From contig OZ024895.1 in the NCBI GenBank assembly GCA_964017195.1, positions 26,887,875 to 26,951,874 on the forward strand: DNA of 64,000 nt, in the 5' to 3' direction. The notes under the pieces are model-generated. The model made no database searches and had not been told where the DNA came from. It was given only the letters and a program-made list of their open reading frames with translations. Origin of the DNA: Siderastrea radians. Its lineage: Eukaryota > Cnidaria > Anthozoa > Scleractinia > Rhizangiidae. Shown one piece after another: positions 35,898-47,349 of this stretch. The stretch's first letter is position 1; the number at the start of each line of letters is the position of its first letter. The translations under genes and the position numbers were made by a program.

Positions 35898-36224
35898 TTA
35901 ACTCATCCGCTTCGTCCCGGCTTCAATTTGCATTTCAATGTTCTTTTGTTCCTGATACAAAGACCGTAATTCTTCCAATATTTCGAAAGTTTTTTCCTTA
36001 AGCTCTTCCAAACGCTCCAAAGCGGCTTTAATTTCTTCCATTTCTTCTGGACTTCTTGTTTTGACGCCAGTAACGCGACCTGCTAATTCAATTAGCTGTT
36101 TTGTTATCGCCGATTTCATTTTACGTTTATCCGCTTTCAAACTTTCCACTTTCATCATGAGGTCTCCAGCTGAATCTTCTTCTTTCTCTGGCATGTTTCC
36201 ACTGGTTTCCCACTCAGAATCCAC
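35898..36224 (-). CDS. BEL/Pao leader ORF (Gag N-terminal coiled coil)
   Basis: 108 codons, strongly charged, with heptad-like spacing from about residue 30 to 100 (ERLEELKEKTFEILEELRSL). It ends with TAA 7 bp before the ATG of the Gag frame and is in another frame. It is most simply the amino end of Gag, now separated by an indel; a separate small ORF or programmed frameshift is possible but unproven. Confidence 0.65.
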   Translation of the reverse strand: MDSEWETSGNMPEKEEDSAGDLMMKVESLKADKRKMKSAITKQLIELAGRVTGVKTRSPEEMEEIKAALERLEELKEKTFEILEELRSLYQEQKNIEMQIEAGTKRMS

Positions 36225-36367
36225 AAAATTTCCTCAAATAAATGCTTGTCACCTTTGACAAAACAACAACAAATATCCACGCAACGATCCACAAACCTGG
36301 TCCAAAGTTGAATCGAAAATCGATTTCCCTCCAATTTTCCGGCTTCTAATCCACTTTCTGTTCCACT

Positions 36368-36385
36368 ATCCGGCTCGAAGGACCA
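36368..36385 (-). other. Primer binding site (tRNA-Tyr type)
   Basis: On the element strand TGGTCCTTCGAGCCGGAT is complementary to a tRNA 3' end ending CCGGCTCGAAGGACCA. The implied 5' acceptor strand CCTTCGA matches the conserved start of animal tRNA-Tyr. It lies 7 nt inside the 5' LTR. Confidence 0.85.
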
Positions 36386-36392
36386 AAATAAA

Positions 36393-36693
36393 TGTTTCTC
36401 CTTAGGTTCCTAGTCCAAAGTCCGAAAAAGTCCCAAATTCCCATTCACAAAATTCCGAGAAAAATGACAACACAACCACAATTTTTTCTTTTAGGCGACC
36501 AACTAGCCTGCGTGCAGACGTCTCCTATTTCCTTCCATCCGCGGGACTTTATTTTCACAACGGTCAAAATGTCAACAACATCAATCAACTCGCGCGCGAA
36601 ACTTATAACTTCCGGTAAAATAGATTTCCGGTGCGATCTATCAACAGACTCTTTCTTTACTATTAAAATGGGGAGTAGAAAAAATCTTGAACA
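36393..36693 (-). promoter_or_regulatory. BEL/Pao 5' LTR
   Basis: 301-bp LTR, partner of 30269-30547. It would hold the element promoter and polyadenylation signal. It is followed outward by the GTGAA target duplication at 36694-36698. Confidence 0.92.
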
Positions 36694-36698
36694 GTGAA

Positions 36699-38785
36699 TA
36701 AGGACGGGGAAAATATTTAACCAGTGCAGGATACTCTCTTATCTTTCGTGAAGAATACTCGCTTCACCACAGTAATCAGCGAGGTGTAAATACAGTTCGA
36801 AGCACTTTTAATATAAGCTTAAGCTTAATTATTTCTTTTCTCGCCGCTTAATTCGTGGAAAGCTGTCTTGACTCATGTCAAAACCACGGGTGCGTTTCAC
36901 CCGAGCTTAACTGCCTTTCCTAAGATCAGGTAACCCTCTTTTCTATCGGATCTTTTAACGTGCTTTGAACAACGTTATATTTCAGCCTTGGAAAGCCGTA
37001 GAAACAAAATATAATTTGGCAATTCAGTGTTGCGCCCGGGCGAGATTAATGAAGAACAATCTAAATATGTGACCAATTAAGCTTCAACAGACTATCTTTA
37101 ACCATTATTCAACAGTAACGCATAAATTTCAGAACTTCCAACAGCGAAACTTCTCGCTGATGCTGCTAAAGCATGTCTGGAAGTAAGTTTATGGCCTGCA
37201 GATTCCTCCGTGCTAGGGACGCCATGTTTAAAACTTGAAAACATTCCGTTCCATTTTTCTGCGCGAGTTCGTAGTTCTCTCTGATTGGACAATATAAATC
37301 GGAGCTTCTTCGGACCCTTTAAGCTCTCTCTCCATAATAAGCGTTTTAACCTAGGAGACCGCGCACTTCATTCTGTTCCTTGCTTACAATCTAAGTGACA
37401 ATCAAAAGACGCTTCTGTTAGTTACTGCAATTTTTTTCGTACAGATAGAAAATATACCGTTAAATTAACAGAAAAGATATTTTTGGCGCGTCCAATTTTA
37501 AGTAAGCGCCGCCCTCAAATGAGCGCCGCCCTCGAATAAGCGCCGTATCTGAGGCGCGAAAAATTTAATAAGCGCCGCGGCGCTTATTCGAGTAAATACG
37601 GTATTCAACTGATTCCCAGTCCGTGGAGGAGACATCTAAGTACTCAAAAGAACAAAACTGTTCCGTTGAACCAAAGACCACGCCAACCCGGAAGGAGAAC
37701 TGTATTTAATGACAACAATCATAAACAGCAATCATAAACAACTCGATCTAAAATGCAAAGAACCTACGTTGGCAATCGGCCTTATAATATACAAAGAAAA
37801 CGAGAAATTAAGTAAAGAAAACTAAAATTGAGCTAAAAACGTTCTTCTATGACTGCCTCCGTAATTGGCCTATAAACAACTGGTTGATGAAACGTTGTGA
37901 CAAATAACTGGTTAACAAAACTTACAACGACTGGTTAGCTTGACTGTTTTCACGCAACTGAAAATCTACGCTTGGCGACGCGACTTAAGGTGACTCCCTG
38001 AAAAAAGAATCTCTCATAGATTTGTAATGAAACTTGGCACAAATATTCAAAAAGTCATATAGTTTCTAAAACTGCAATAAAAATGGGGGTCACCGTGCTC
38101 GTTTTAGTGGTATACTGATGACGAATACAGTATTTAAAGGCATTTTCAGCCGATAACCGCACAGAGCCAAAATGCTCAATATTTTCACTGCAGATTGATA
38201 TTACTTTATACATATGGATATAGACATCTGTGTCGTACAAAACATGTCCAAAAAGCTTCAAGTTTACTGGACACTCAAAAAGTAGCTTGATGTGCGGTCC
38301 TCTACCCTAAACGGCTTTCTTCGTAGGATTTCTTAAAACTGCGCAAAATCTGACCATTGAAAACTGGCTTTCACCGATAACTGAAAGCGTTTTACAACTA
38401 GTTGCTCGAGGACTTTTTTAGCTTTTTCAGTAACTGTTTTATGGCAGACAAATGTAGTACTCTATGAAGAATAGATTTGCATCGCTATACGTATTGAATT
38501 GAATCGTTAACTTCACATAGTGTAACATGTACTGATTCACCAGTTAGTCTATATAAAGGGGTACAAGAAGGATGAACCTTTAGAGATTGACAATGGAACG
38601 TCTTCAACAGCATCTGAACACGGGCATGCGGACACCTTTCACATTCCTATTAACAATAGGCATTATCGACAGGTGCCTCTGTATACTTTAACTACGTCAT
38701 AAGAATCATTAAGCAAAAAACAACCAGGTACGATAAAGACTTTTGTTCCTGGGCCATCGTAGCTTGATCAAAAATAAAACACAAT
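36699..38785. other. No gene; small MITE fragment at 37495-37605
   Basis: 37495-37605 carries GCGCCGCCCTCAAATGAGCG, AAGCGCCGCGGCGCTTATTC and an end reading CGAGTAAATACGGTA, the same family as 20793-20875. The rest is AT-rich without supported exons. Confidence 0.5.
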
Positions 38786-39573
38786 CAGTGGTAATAAACA
38801 TTATAAACTTACGCATTTTTATATAAACTTGACGTTTCCTATCCTAGTCAAAATACATTTTCAAAAGTGACCGTTACAATTTTGACAAACCTTTTATACA
38901 ATAGTGATAAGGGGTCTGGAACCAAGATTAAGAAAACAATCTTAACAGTGAATCTATAAAAAGCTACAGCTAATTAATAAAGCATCAGTTTCTCACTGCT
39001 GACGTTGACATTAAAAGCTGGCTTCAGTTCTTGGATTAACAATGTTTCTTTGATTTTTCAGTGGTAATCATTTTTGCCCAACGCTAAAATGTCAAAATGA
39101 TCCCACTTGATGTTGTGTCCGGTGGTTTTGACATGATCTGCAATGGAAGATGTGTGGTCATTTTTTAACGAGGGCCTTGAAGTGTTCAGTTTTTCTATCA
39201 TGAAGTCGTCGTTTTGCTTTACCGATGTAGAAATCATTGCAATCCCAGCAACTGGCTTTGTAATTTACTTTAGATTTTTGAGAACGATTCAAGCGGTCCT
39301 TCTATGGAAAGAAAGATTCCAGGCGTTCAGATAGTGGAGAGCGAGCGAAAAATAAAGCGAGCGAAAGAGCGGAAAAAAGAACTGGAACAGGCTACGGCAA
39401 TTATTTTTAAAAATTATCTTCAGGTTGACAAAAGAGTAGAAATTGTATACACATGATTTCAGGCGAAGGTTTGTCAAAATTGTAACGGTCACTTTTGAAA
39501 ATGTACGTTGACTAGCATACGAAACGTCAAGTTTATATAAAAATGTGTAAGTTTATAATGTTTATTACCGCTG
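38786..39573 (-). mobile_element. Penelope-like element remnant with GIY-YIG endonuclease
   Basis: The minus strand from about 39300 reads KVNYKASCWDCNDFYIGK and then RRLHDRKTEHFKAL, the CxxC-F/Y-YIGK...R..EH pattern of Penelope-like GIY-YIG domains. After a frameshift near 39160 come ADHVKTTGHNIKWD and then LLIQELKPAFNVN (to about 38985). Inverted arms of about 107 bp (38786-38892 and 39467-39573; CAGYGGTAATAAACATTATA outermost) flank the fragment, as expected for the inverted terminal segments of these elements. The RT part is missing. Confidence 0.78.
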
Positions 39574-39586
39574 TTTGTGTTTTTTT

Positions 39587-39790
39587 TTAACCATGTACGA
39601 CACAAGGGAGATCATTTACTATTTGAGCTTTAAGTCGCCCAAAGGTGCACTCAATTACCATGCATGCAAGCTTAACCTTATCTGCAGCCCGAAACTGTTC
39701 CTGGGTAGTAACACCACTTCGAACGTCTTCTTTCATAAGAAGGGAAACGTGGATAAGCAACATAAGCCAGAATACAAACTGGGACTGCAT
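39587..39790 (-). pseudogene. Harbinger-type (DDE_4) transposase fragment
   Basis: The minus frame contains ADKVKLACMVIECTFGRLKAQ, close to the (V)IE-x-x-FGRLK-x-R block around the last acidic residue of PIF/Harbinger and HARBI1-type transposases. Only this short block is recognised. Flanking 39780-39965 is a CCCTATTTCAGACC-type repeat also seen near 46370-46440. Confidence 0.45.
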
Positions 39791-40165
39791 TTTGTCCCCG
39801 GGGGCACTCCCAGAGAATATGGTTGGGGGTGCGGTCCACTCCTTACCCTTGCCCTATTTCAGACCAACAAATGTGATTTTCCCCACTCTATTTCAGACTT
39901 GACCCAAAATTCGATACCCTATTTGAGACCTGCCCAGGAACTGCTTCGCCGGGTTTGCGTAGACGTTTGAGAAGGGCTTTAAATTTCCGAGAGAAGGTAA
40001 TAATGAAAAAGTAGCTTCTTCTAAAACGAGCGGATCCGTTCGGATAGTTCGCAGTTGTTTTTTAGATGTTACTACTGTTTTGCCTCCGCTGTCTTTGTTG
40101 TTCAGTGTTTATCAGTGGGTTATCAGGGGCAGGATGTGGTTGCATGATAGAGAGCGTCCCATTAA

Positions 40166-41042
40166 GGTGGCTTACTACAGTTTTCGGAAGAGAAAGATAA
40201 ACTTTTTAAACCTCTAGTTCAATGCCAACGGGAGTTTTCCTTTGGGTCATTTGTTGCTACAGCTGTTAAAAGAAATGATATTAACTCTCATTATCCTGGA
40301 AAAGAAATATGAGAAGCTTAGAAAATATCAAATACAACAGACCGAGTGCTAGGAGGGAACTGGAAACTAGACTTTTTTAGGGCTTCTTTCTCAAAATCTA
40401 GCCGTACGACCCTACCTCAATTTTTCAGGATTTGGAAAGTGGCTATAAATAAACAACTATGCAAAAGAAAATGAAAATCTGTAAGGCAGAATTTTTGCTA
40501 ATGAAGAAAATGTCGAATTTGCGCTTTTTTGAGAGTTTTTAAAAATCTCTCTTACAGATTTTGCTAATATTTTGTCTACAGGTGAAACTTACCACTATGA
40601 ATTGATTTTTGAGTTTTTTACTGTGGGTTATACGGTCAGTTTTCGAGTAGACTGGGCTCAAAAAGTCGATTTGCGATATTTTTGCGACCTCCTTCGTGAG
40701 CAAAACTGAGCATGCGTGCAACTTAAGCGCGCGCTGAAATCACGCAATATGGCGCGTGCGATAAACATAAGAATTTTTACAACAACTTCTTGTGGTTTTT
40801 TTCAAGGTTTTACAGATATTTTATACCGGTAGCGCTCACTAACTACTTCAAGACTTCATCCATTCATGATAAAGAATGTTAATAGTAGGCCACGAGCGAT
40901 TCCTACTTGCCAGATCTCACAGGAGTTTTCAGCTTTTTCTCGATGATGGCGTAAAGTATTGCACGCGCGAAAAATAAAATGTTGTCAGAGAGAATTTCTC
41001 AGCGCGCGCAATTGTGTCTCAGAAAAACTGTAGTAAGCCACC
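40166..41042. mobile_element. TTAA-flanked DNA transposon, non-autonomous
   Basis: Inverted ends read GGTGGCTTACTACAGTTTT (left) and the reverse complement at 41024-41042. TTAA is present on both sides (40162-40165 and 41043-41046). It is 877 bp with no coding capacity. TTAA targets fit Kolobok or piggyBac; the family is not settled from the ends alone. Confidence 0.85.
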
Positions 41043-41364
41043 TTAAATGGGTAACAGGAAGCTCAAAATTAAAGAATAACGGGGAGACCACGATTGGCGG
41101 GTTTAGAAAAAGTAGTCTCGCATTTGAAAAGCTATTATAAGTCTGGGAAATCGTGTTCTGTTTTTCGTAATGACAGAATGAATGTAGAATTAAGAACCAT
41201 AATTAAAGAGAAACAGACGTTGGGCGTGTATATACGTTGTTTGAGTTTATTTAAAAACTTGAGATTGACAATTGTACTTTGGTGTGAGAAATCATGACAG
41301 CATTGTACCTATGAAAACATTCTACTAATTGATTATGAAAATCAAATTTAAATAGCTATTCGTG

Positions 41365-44300
41365 AGGCGTCAACAAAACCAGGAACATGGAACATTCCGG
41401 AACATCCCGGAACATTCCGGAACATTCCGGAACATCCCGGAACAGGGCAAATTATCACAAAATAAATGAAAAAAAAAAAGAAAGGAAGGAAGAGAAAGCG
41501 ATTAAAGTAACAACCAAAAAACAAACGAACAAACAAACAAACAAAATTTAAAATAAGGTCTAATAGTAGTACCTTCCCGCCAATTTTGTCATGTGATTTT
41601 CTACCGTGTTGGTTTCTTGGCCTCCTTCTGAATTAAAAAAAAATGGATTAAGCCACACAGTAACAAGTAAGAGTTACCAGATCTGTGACAAAGAATTGGA
41701 TTTGCAGAAAAACTGAACAAAAGTAAAACCACATCAAATTAACTCATCATTACGGCGGAGAAAAGACAAAGACAAGAAGAATAAATTTATGAAAATAATA
41801 ACTAAATTAAAAAACTGATATAATTTTTGTGTCGGATATTTCAGTTTGAAACACAAACCTTCACCGAAAGCGGTGCCTTTTTACAGTTGCAGCTTAAGAA
41901 AGGGAGGGAAATTTGTTATCTTAGAAGGAGCGATCTCCAAGTGTAGAACAGCTGACTTTTTCTTTTGGTAAGCATAATTTAGGTTCATTCATCTCTGCAC
42001 ACTTTTACTTTGGAAATCAACTTAAACACAAAACGTCCTTAAACAACCAAATAAACATGAGACCAGGAAACTCAAAAGGTTGCCAGGAAAGTGGAACTGC
42101 GTGACTGCATGCGTAGCGTCCTACGCAGCCGCTCTTAGGGTCGTCACGCAACGCCAAAGGAGACTACTGCGTGCGTGACTGAGAAAATGCTTTAATTTTC
42201 TCATATCAAGCAAACCGTCTCTCGATGCCCCAAATAAAGCCTCAATGTTATCCGAGATATTTTTGAATTCGAGAAATGAGGCGCATTTAGCCAGAGTTAG
42301 TATATTCGTTCATTTAGTCACAGATCATATATTTATTTATCCATTTATTCTAGATCGTTTATTTTATTTTATTCCATTCTATTTTGTTTATTATCTTTTA
42401 TCGACGAGCAGCATTTTTTAATTACTTTTTTCCATTTATTTTGTGATAATTAACCGGCCGTCGCCATATATGGCGACCGCCGGTTTATAAAATGGACACG
42501 GTTTTTGGTGAAAGCAAGTTGGCTTAACATACGAAGAAAGTGCTGTAAAGCTTGTGGTACGGGTACTCAAGAGCGGTACTGTCTTATATAAGACGCATGC
42601 GCATATTTGTCTTCTGAATGTTACCTTCCTATGTTTTTGTCTTTTAATTCACAGTATTTAAGATATGAACGGCGAAGGGTTGTTTAGGTTTGGGGTTTTT
42701 TGTACAGTACAGCCCAAAAATAATGCACGCGCAAGAACTTCTTTTTGCGTCCGCAAGCCGAGAACTTCTTGAGGCTACTTGCAGGATGCCTGATTTCGCT
42801 CGATTTATTTCACTTAAATGAGGAACAATGGCAAAGCACAGTCCATCAGTCACATTATTAAAGAACCGACATTCACCTGTTCAGTGTTGCTGTACTTCCA
42901 CCAACATGTTAAACTCGGACAAATACTTTTAATTAGTTGCGCTCACGCGTGTGAGAAATGAACATGGTCACTCAGATGAGAAGAAATAATACCCGAAGTC
43001 TTAATTGGAAAAACACATTATGTTTGTAAAAATAGTTCCACTCATTACGCTGAACTCGATATCACATTTTAAATCTTCGAAGTAAACCAAAAAAATCTGA
43101 AGGAAACTAAAACTCCGCGATCTGAAAGAAATTCGGCACGTCAATTCTAACCTGAGTAAACACAAATCTGCCGTATGCAAATTTGGTATGATTTGCTTGA
43201 ATGACGTTTTGTAACGCAATGCATGAGCAGTTCTCTAAGCCGTCAAGACAGCAAGCCCCGGGCAGCAAGCTGTGTCGAAAGGCGAATGTGTAGTTGAAAT
43301 CATATGTCTATGCTATTTCTTCGAGTATCCCTTTTTTGCTGGGAAATTAAACTGGTAAAGATGCAGGGATTCTTGATGACTTCACCCACGCGATGGCATG
43401 ACCTCCTGCATGTGTAAGTCTTGTCTTGTCTTGCCTGTCAAAGAAGAGTTCGCGCAGTTTGCCACAATTATAGCTTTTGGACCTTTTTGTTTCTATTTCT
43501 TGGATGGAATAAAAACTGAATTGAGTCATTTCTGAGTTGAACCCGTATCACTCTATCTGAGACACGCTTAAAAAAATTGTTCATGTTTTGTCACGTGCCG
43601 AAGATCATGTTTACCGGGTGTTTATCTTCCAGTCGGAAAGCTGGCGGATATTCCATTTCGTGATGTGAATTTTCTTCGATACTTCGGTTGTTCGAACATT
43701 TGCTTCCTTGATTTTTTCTGATTTTTTGATTAGCCTTGTGAACTTTCGCTTGACTTGGCGAATTGTCGCGCCAACACGCCAACACGCCAACACGCCAACA
43801 CGGCGAAAAATCGCTCGAAAGCTCGGTGATATTTCAAAGAGAATAGAGCGCGAGAGCACTACACTTCGGCTGGACCCTCAGTACTCCTTGCGCCTTCTTG
43901 CGGCTTGCGCTAACATTAGTAATTTCTTGCGGCTAGATTTTCAACTTCTTGCGTTTCGAATGTTCTTGCGGGTAAACTGCAGAAACCTAGCACTTTCACT
44001 TCTTGGCGGGCTTGCGTGTTCTTGCGGCGCAAGAACTTCTTGCACCACTTCTTGCGCGTGCATTATTTTTGATAGGATTGAATGCGAAAATAGGATTGAA
44101 TGCGAAATTGACTGTGTTGTCTGATCTAGTTAGTGGTTATGGTGAAAATTTTTTTAGCGCAGGAGTTTTTTTTATTGGGATTGACATTTTGAGGGGTGTA
44201 AAAATGTGGGAGTCAGAAGGATTTGTGGATGTCAGGAGCATATCACGCTTCTGTGAATGTGATTTGCTTTGAAAGTTGCGTTTTGCGTGAGGGGCAGTTT

Positions 44301-45319
44301 CCCTTGGCGTTTTATGGGGTGGGGGGGGGGGGTGGTTTGCGAAGTGGATTGTAAGGTTTCTGATTGGCTAACTTGTATTTCGCAGCGGACAAAAAGGACA
44401 GTTGCGTTTTGCCGCCGTGGGCTAGGAAGAAAAGGAATTGGTACTAGTATGATGATGCAATATTAGTTGATTGCACATCAGTACATGATAGTTCTTGTGA
44501 ACGGAGAGAAATGAGTGTTTATTTGAGGCGAGAAGTTGATACGAAGGAATCGTCATTAATAAGGAGATTAATTAATAAGGCAGGTGTTACGAGTCTTTTT
44601 GCATTGAAAGAACGAAAATATCTGAATATTATCGACGGATTTGTGTGGTTTGCGTGTGGTGTTCGCTAAAGGCTACGAGCAGTCTCACTTTCCGTTCAGA
44701 GATAGATAGTGAAGGAAAAGAAAAACAGGCGAGTGAGCGCGAAATCGATTGCGGCTCGACAGGCGCGTTAGCTTTCAAAGACGTGGGCGACTTTCGTCCC
44801 CGCTCGCTTGTTTACCGGGTTAGCAAACTGGATTTAAACATCACGTCATGAGATATCTTGACGTGCCCCATACTCTGACGATCTGCTCGAGCTCGTGTTT
44901 ATCAAGCGTTATATTTTGATTCTACTGCTATGTTCACTGTTTGTATTTAAGGTCTAGGCACAACAGTAAATACTTCGTCGTCCCTGTGTGAGCATTCTCA
45001 GTTGTGGACGAATTCATATCGACATTCAACGTTTGAGTGATTTTGCGTTTTTCAGCACAAATAAAGCGATAAGAAAGATAAGCTGAGTCATCAGAGTTTG
45101 AACATTACGTCATCCAGTACCGCTATAGTCAAAATATTGTGTCACACAATCACACTTTTCGTCACGCCGGTTCGTAAAAAACGAGGATCGCGCTAACATG
45201 TGTGAAACCTAGGGGTGGGGAGGGTCAGAATGGCCGGTTAAAATGCCCAATGGGCTTTCTTGTTTGCCCTGTTCCGGAATGTTCCGGAATGTTCCATGTT
45301 CCGAGTTTTGTTGACGCCC
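41365..45319. mobile_element. 3.96-kb inverted-repeat element with 9-bp duplication (Mutator-like)
   Basis: CTATTCGTG is present exactly on both sides (41356-41364 and 45320-45328). The ends are inverted: AGGCGTCAACAAAACCAGGA and, reverse-complemented, GGGCGTCAACAAAACTCGGA. Both subterminal zones carry GGAACATTCC repeats (6 units left, about 2-3 right). The interior has no recognisable transposase; it holds another inverted-repeat element (42714-44073), a palindrome at 42452-42486 and repeat segments. The 9-bp duplication is typical of Mutator-like elements (inference). Confidence 0.85.
42714..44073. mobile_element. Nested inverted-repeat element with TTCTTGCG subterminal repeats
   Basis: The ends read CAAAAATAATGCACGCGCAA on both strands. 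Inside the right end, TTCTTGCG-type motifs recur about 10 times between 43885 and 44065. An AACACGCC 8-bp repeat (43768-43803) lies inside. No clear target duplication is seen. After the right end ATAGGATTGAATGCGAAA is tandemly duplicated (44072-44107). Confidence 0.7.
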
Positions 45320-45328
45320 CTATTCGTG

Positions 45329-46995
45329 CCAGGAAAAGCTCACGAATTAGATCGTTCTAAAAGGCTAAGCGAAAGAAAACACAAAACATTTTTGCAGCTA
45401 AATGAGAAGGATTTCAAGAATCCTTCTGGTGATCATCAATGAACAAACATCTTTTAGGAAGCTCAGAAGAACGAGTCAAATCGTCAGATCAATGTCATAA
45501 CCACGAATACATTCAGCTGTGGGAACTATGAAATTAAACTGACATGAAGTACAGAAACCAAAAACACTTCAATAACGGCCGATTCCGGCTGGAGAGCTCA
45601 ATAACGGGAAAGAGTCAGGACTCTTCTGGCAATGATGCATGGAATATTTAATTAAATGCACGTACGGGGGAAATCCTGACTGACCGATAATTCCGAGCAA
45701 CATATATATAAGCTCAAAGTAAACCGCATAAAACTCAAACTGAAAGCTGTAAATGAAGCCTTGAACATCTGTAAGATGTGGATGATTTTTGACAGTTTGT
45801 AACTTAAACCCGTACCGTACCAAATGAAAACGTACACAATCGCCTTTCGTGGACTTTATTTATTAATTATGACCAATTATCTCCCTCAGTCACAGCATAA
45901 AGAAATGTTTGCACTTGTAGATCAGAAACATCAACACACAAAGACTTCTTTGCAATCTTTTCGACAGCAACTAAACTTAACAACCAATTTCTTTCCTCGT
46001 TCAGCTGTTCCTGACCCGCTGGCGAACGCCAACCTAAACTGAAGACCAACGAGTCCTAACACGCACCTGAGTAAATATTTCCGTCCGATTCCTTCCTGTG
46101 CTGTCTTTGCAAATCAAAATCTACGGTATTTTCGAGGATCCAGACACCCCGATTAATTCTTCATCCAAAGAGACAGCGTTAAGAGCCCGTCAAAACTTGC
46201 CTATTTATACACTTCGAAGGATTCTACTTTGAATGGCTTTGTGGGCTTGTCACCAAAGAGTTAACGCAACTCCACACGACGCCAGGATAGCCTCAACTCA
46301 GTTCTCAGTTGCAACTGCGAACTAAAAAAATACCCAATTGAAGACCAGATCGCACAATGCTTACCCTATTTTAGACCAAAATGGTAAAATCTTTTCCCTA
46401 TTCCAGGCTAAAACGGTCGAAAACCATACCTTTTGGGGCTGCACATAGTATCTAACTCATATAAAGTAGTGCCCTCATTTTTTTAAATTTTTTTTTGTAA
46501 ATCTACATGTAAATCGATATTCAAGGTCTCTTTTACTTTATTACGATATCTTCTCACAATTGATTATGTTCAGGGCACACCCAAACCCAAATCAACATGC
46601 CAGGGATTTGTGGCTGGGAAGAGGGAGGTTATATACTGGATCGAGGCCCTAGGACCTCACTTGGGATTTGCATTATTGGATACTGGGTCACCTCGTGTTC
46701 CGTCGACTTTCCATCAAAGAAGTTCTGGGACCCGTTTCTCGAAACTCCCGATAACCTTCCGAGCCCGAAAAACATTGTTTAAATATAATAATAATAATAA
46801 TAATATACAAGTGCTAGGAGCATTTAACGAAGTCTCAATGCTCTTACAAGTAATCATAAGTAAATATAAAAAATGAAACATCATAATTATCCAGTGCAAT
46901 TTGCTGTTTAAATGCTTTTTTTTTATGGATTGGAGAGAATCACTAGTGCTGTAGCTCTTAGTATACCCTATGAAGGCTAGACGGCAGGTCTCGGT
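45329..46995. other. No gene; repeats
   Basis: 46345-46445 is a CCCTATTYYAGACCAAAAYG-type dispersed repeat. 46590-46775 is another repeat with TTTCTCGAAACTCCCGATAA near its end, similar to 16510-16760. 46786-46806 is an (AAT)n microsatellite. No exon is recognised. Confidence 0.45.
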
Positions 46996-47349
46996 TGTTC
47001 AGAGGGTGGTAAAGGGTATTTTCGTGATCCGTGATCGGCCCTTTTTTTCCCCGTGAAATGTGAAATGGCTATTTTTTTCTCGTGAATCGTGATTTCTATA
47101 GTAGCCGTGAACCGTGATTTTCCAAAATTATTTTTCGCGAAATGAGAAATAAATGTTTATTTCGTCGTGAACCGTGATTTTTATTATGTTTTTTGTTATT
47201 TTTGACATCCGTCATTACGTAATGAAGACAAAAATAATATTGCGTGACGTGACAGGACAGTGGATCCTTGTGTTGACCACGTGGTGTGTGCTCTGGTGTT
47301 CGGTGACCTTTGGCCAAACCTGTCTGGACAGCCATCATAGTCACCCACC

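Larger units (their letters stand above)
30269..36693 (-). mobile_element. BEL/Pao LTR retrotransposon, complete but decayed
   Basis: Both LTRs start TGTT and end AACA (in element orientation), with GTGAA duplicated on both sides (30264-30268 and 36694-36698), a 5-bp target duplication. In element order the parts are: 5' LTR (36693-36393), primer binding site (36385-36368), coiled-coil leader ORF, Gag with zinc knuckles, aspartic protease of the DUF1758/A17 type, RT, RNase H, integrase with DUF5641 tail, polypurine tract (30560-30548) and 3' LTR (30547-30269). The LTRs differ by many substitutions and a roughly 20-bp indel, so the insertion is old. The coding part has frameshifts and stops. 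Confidence 0.95.
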
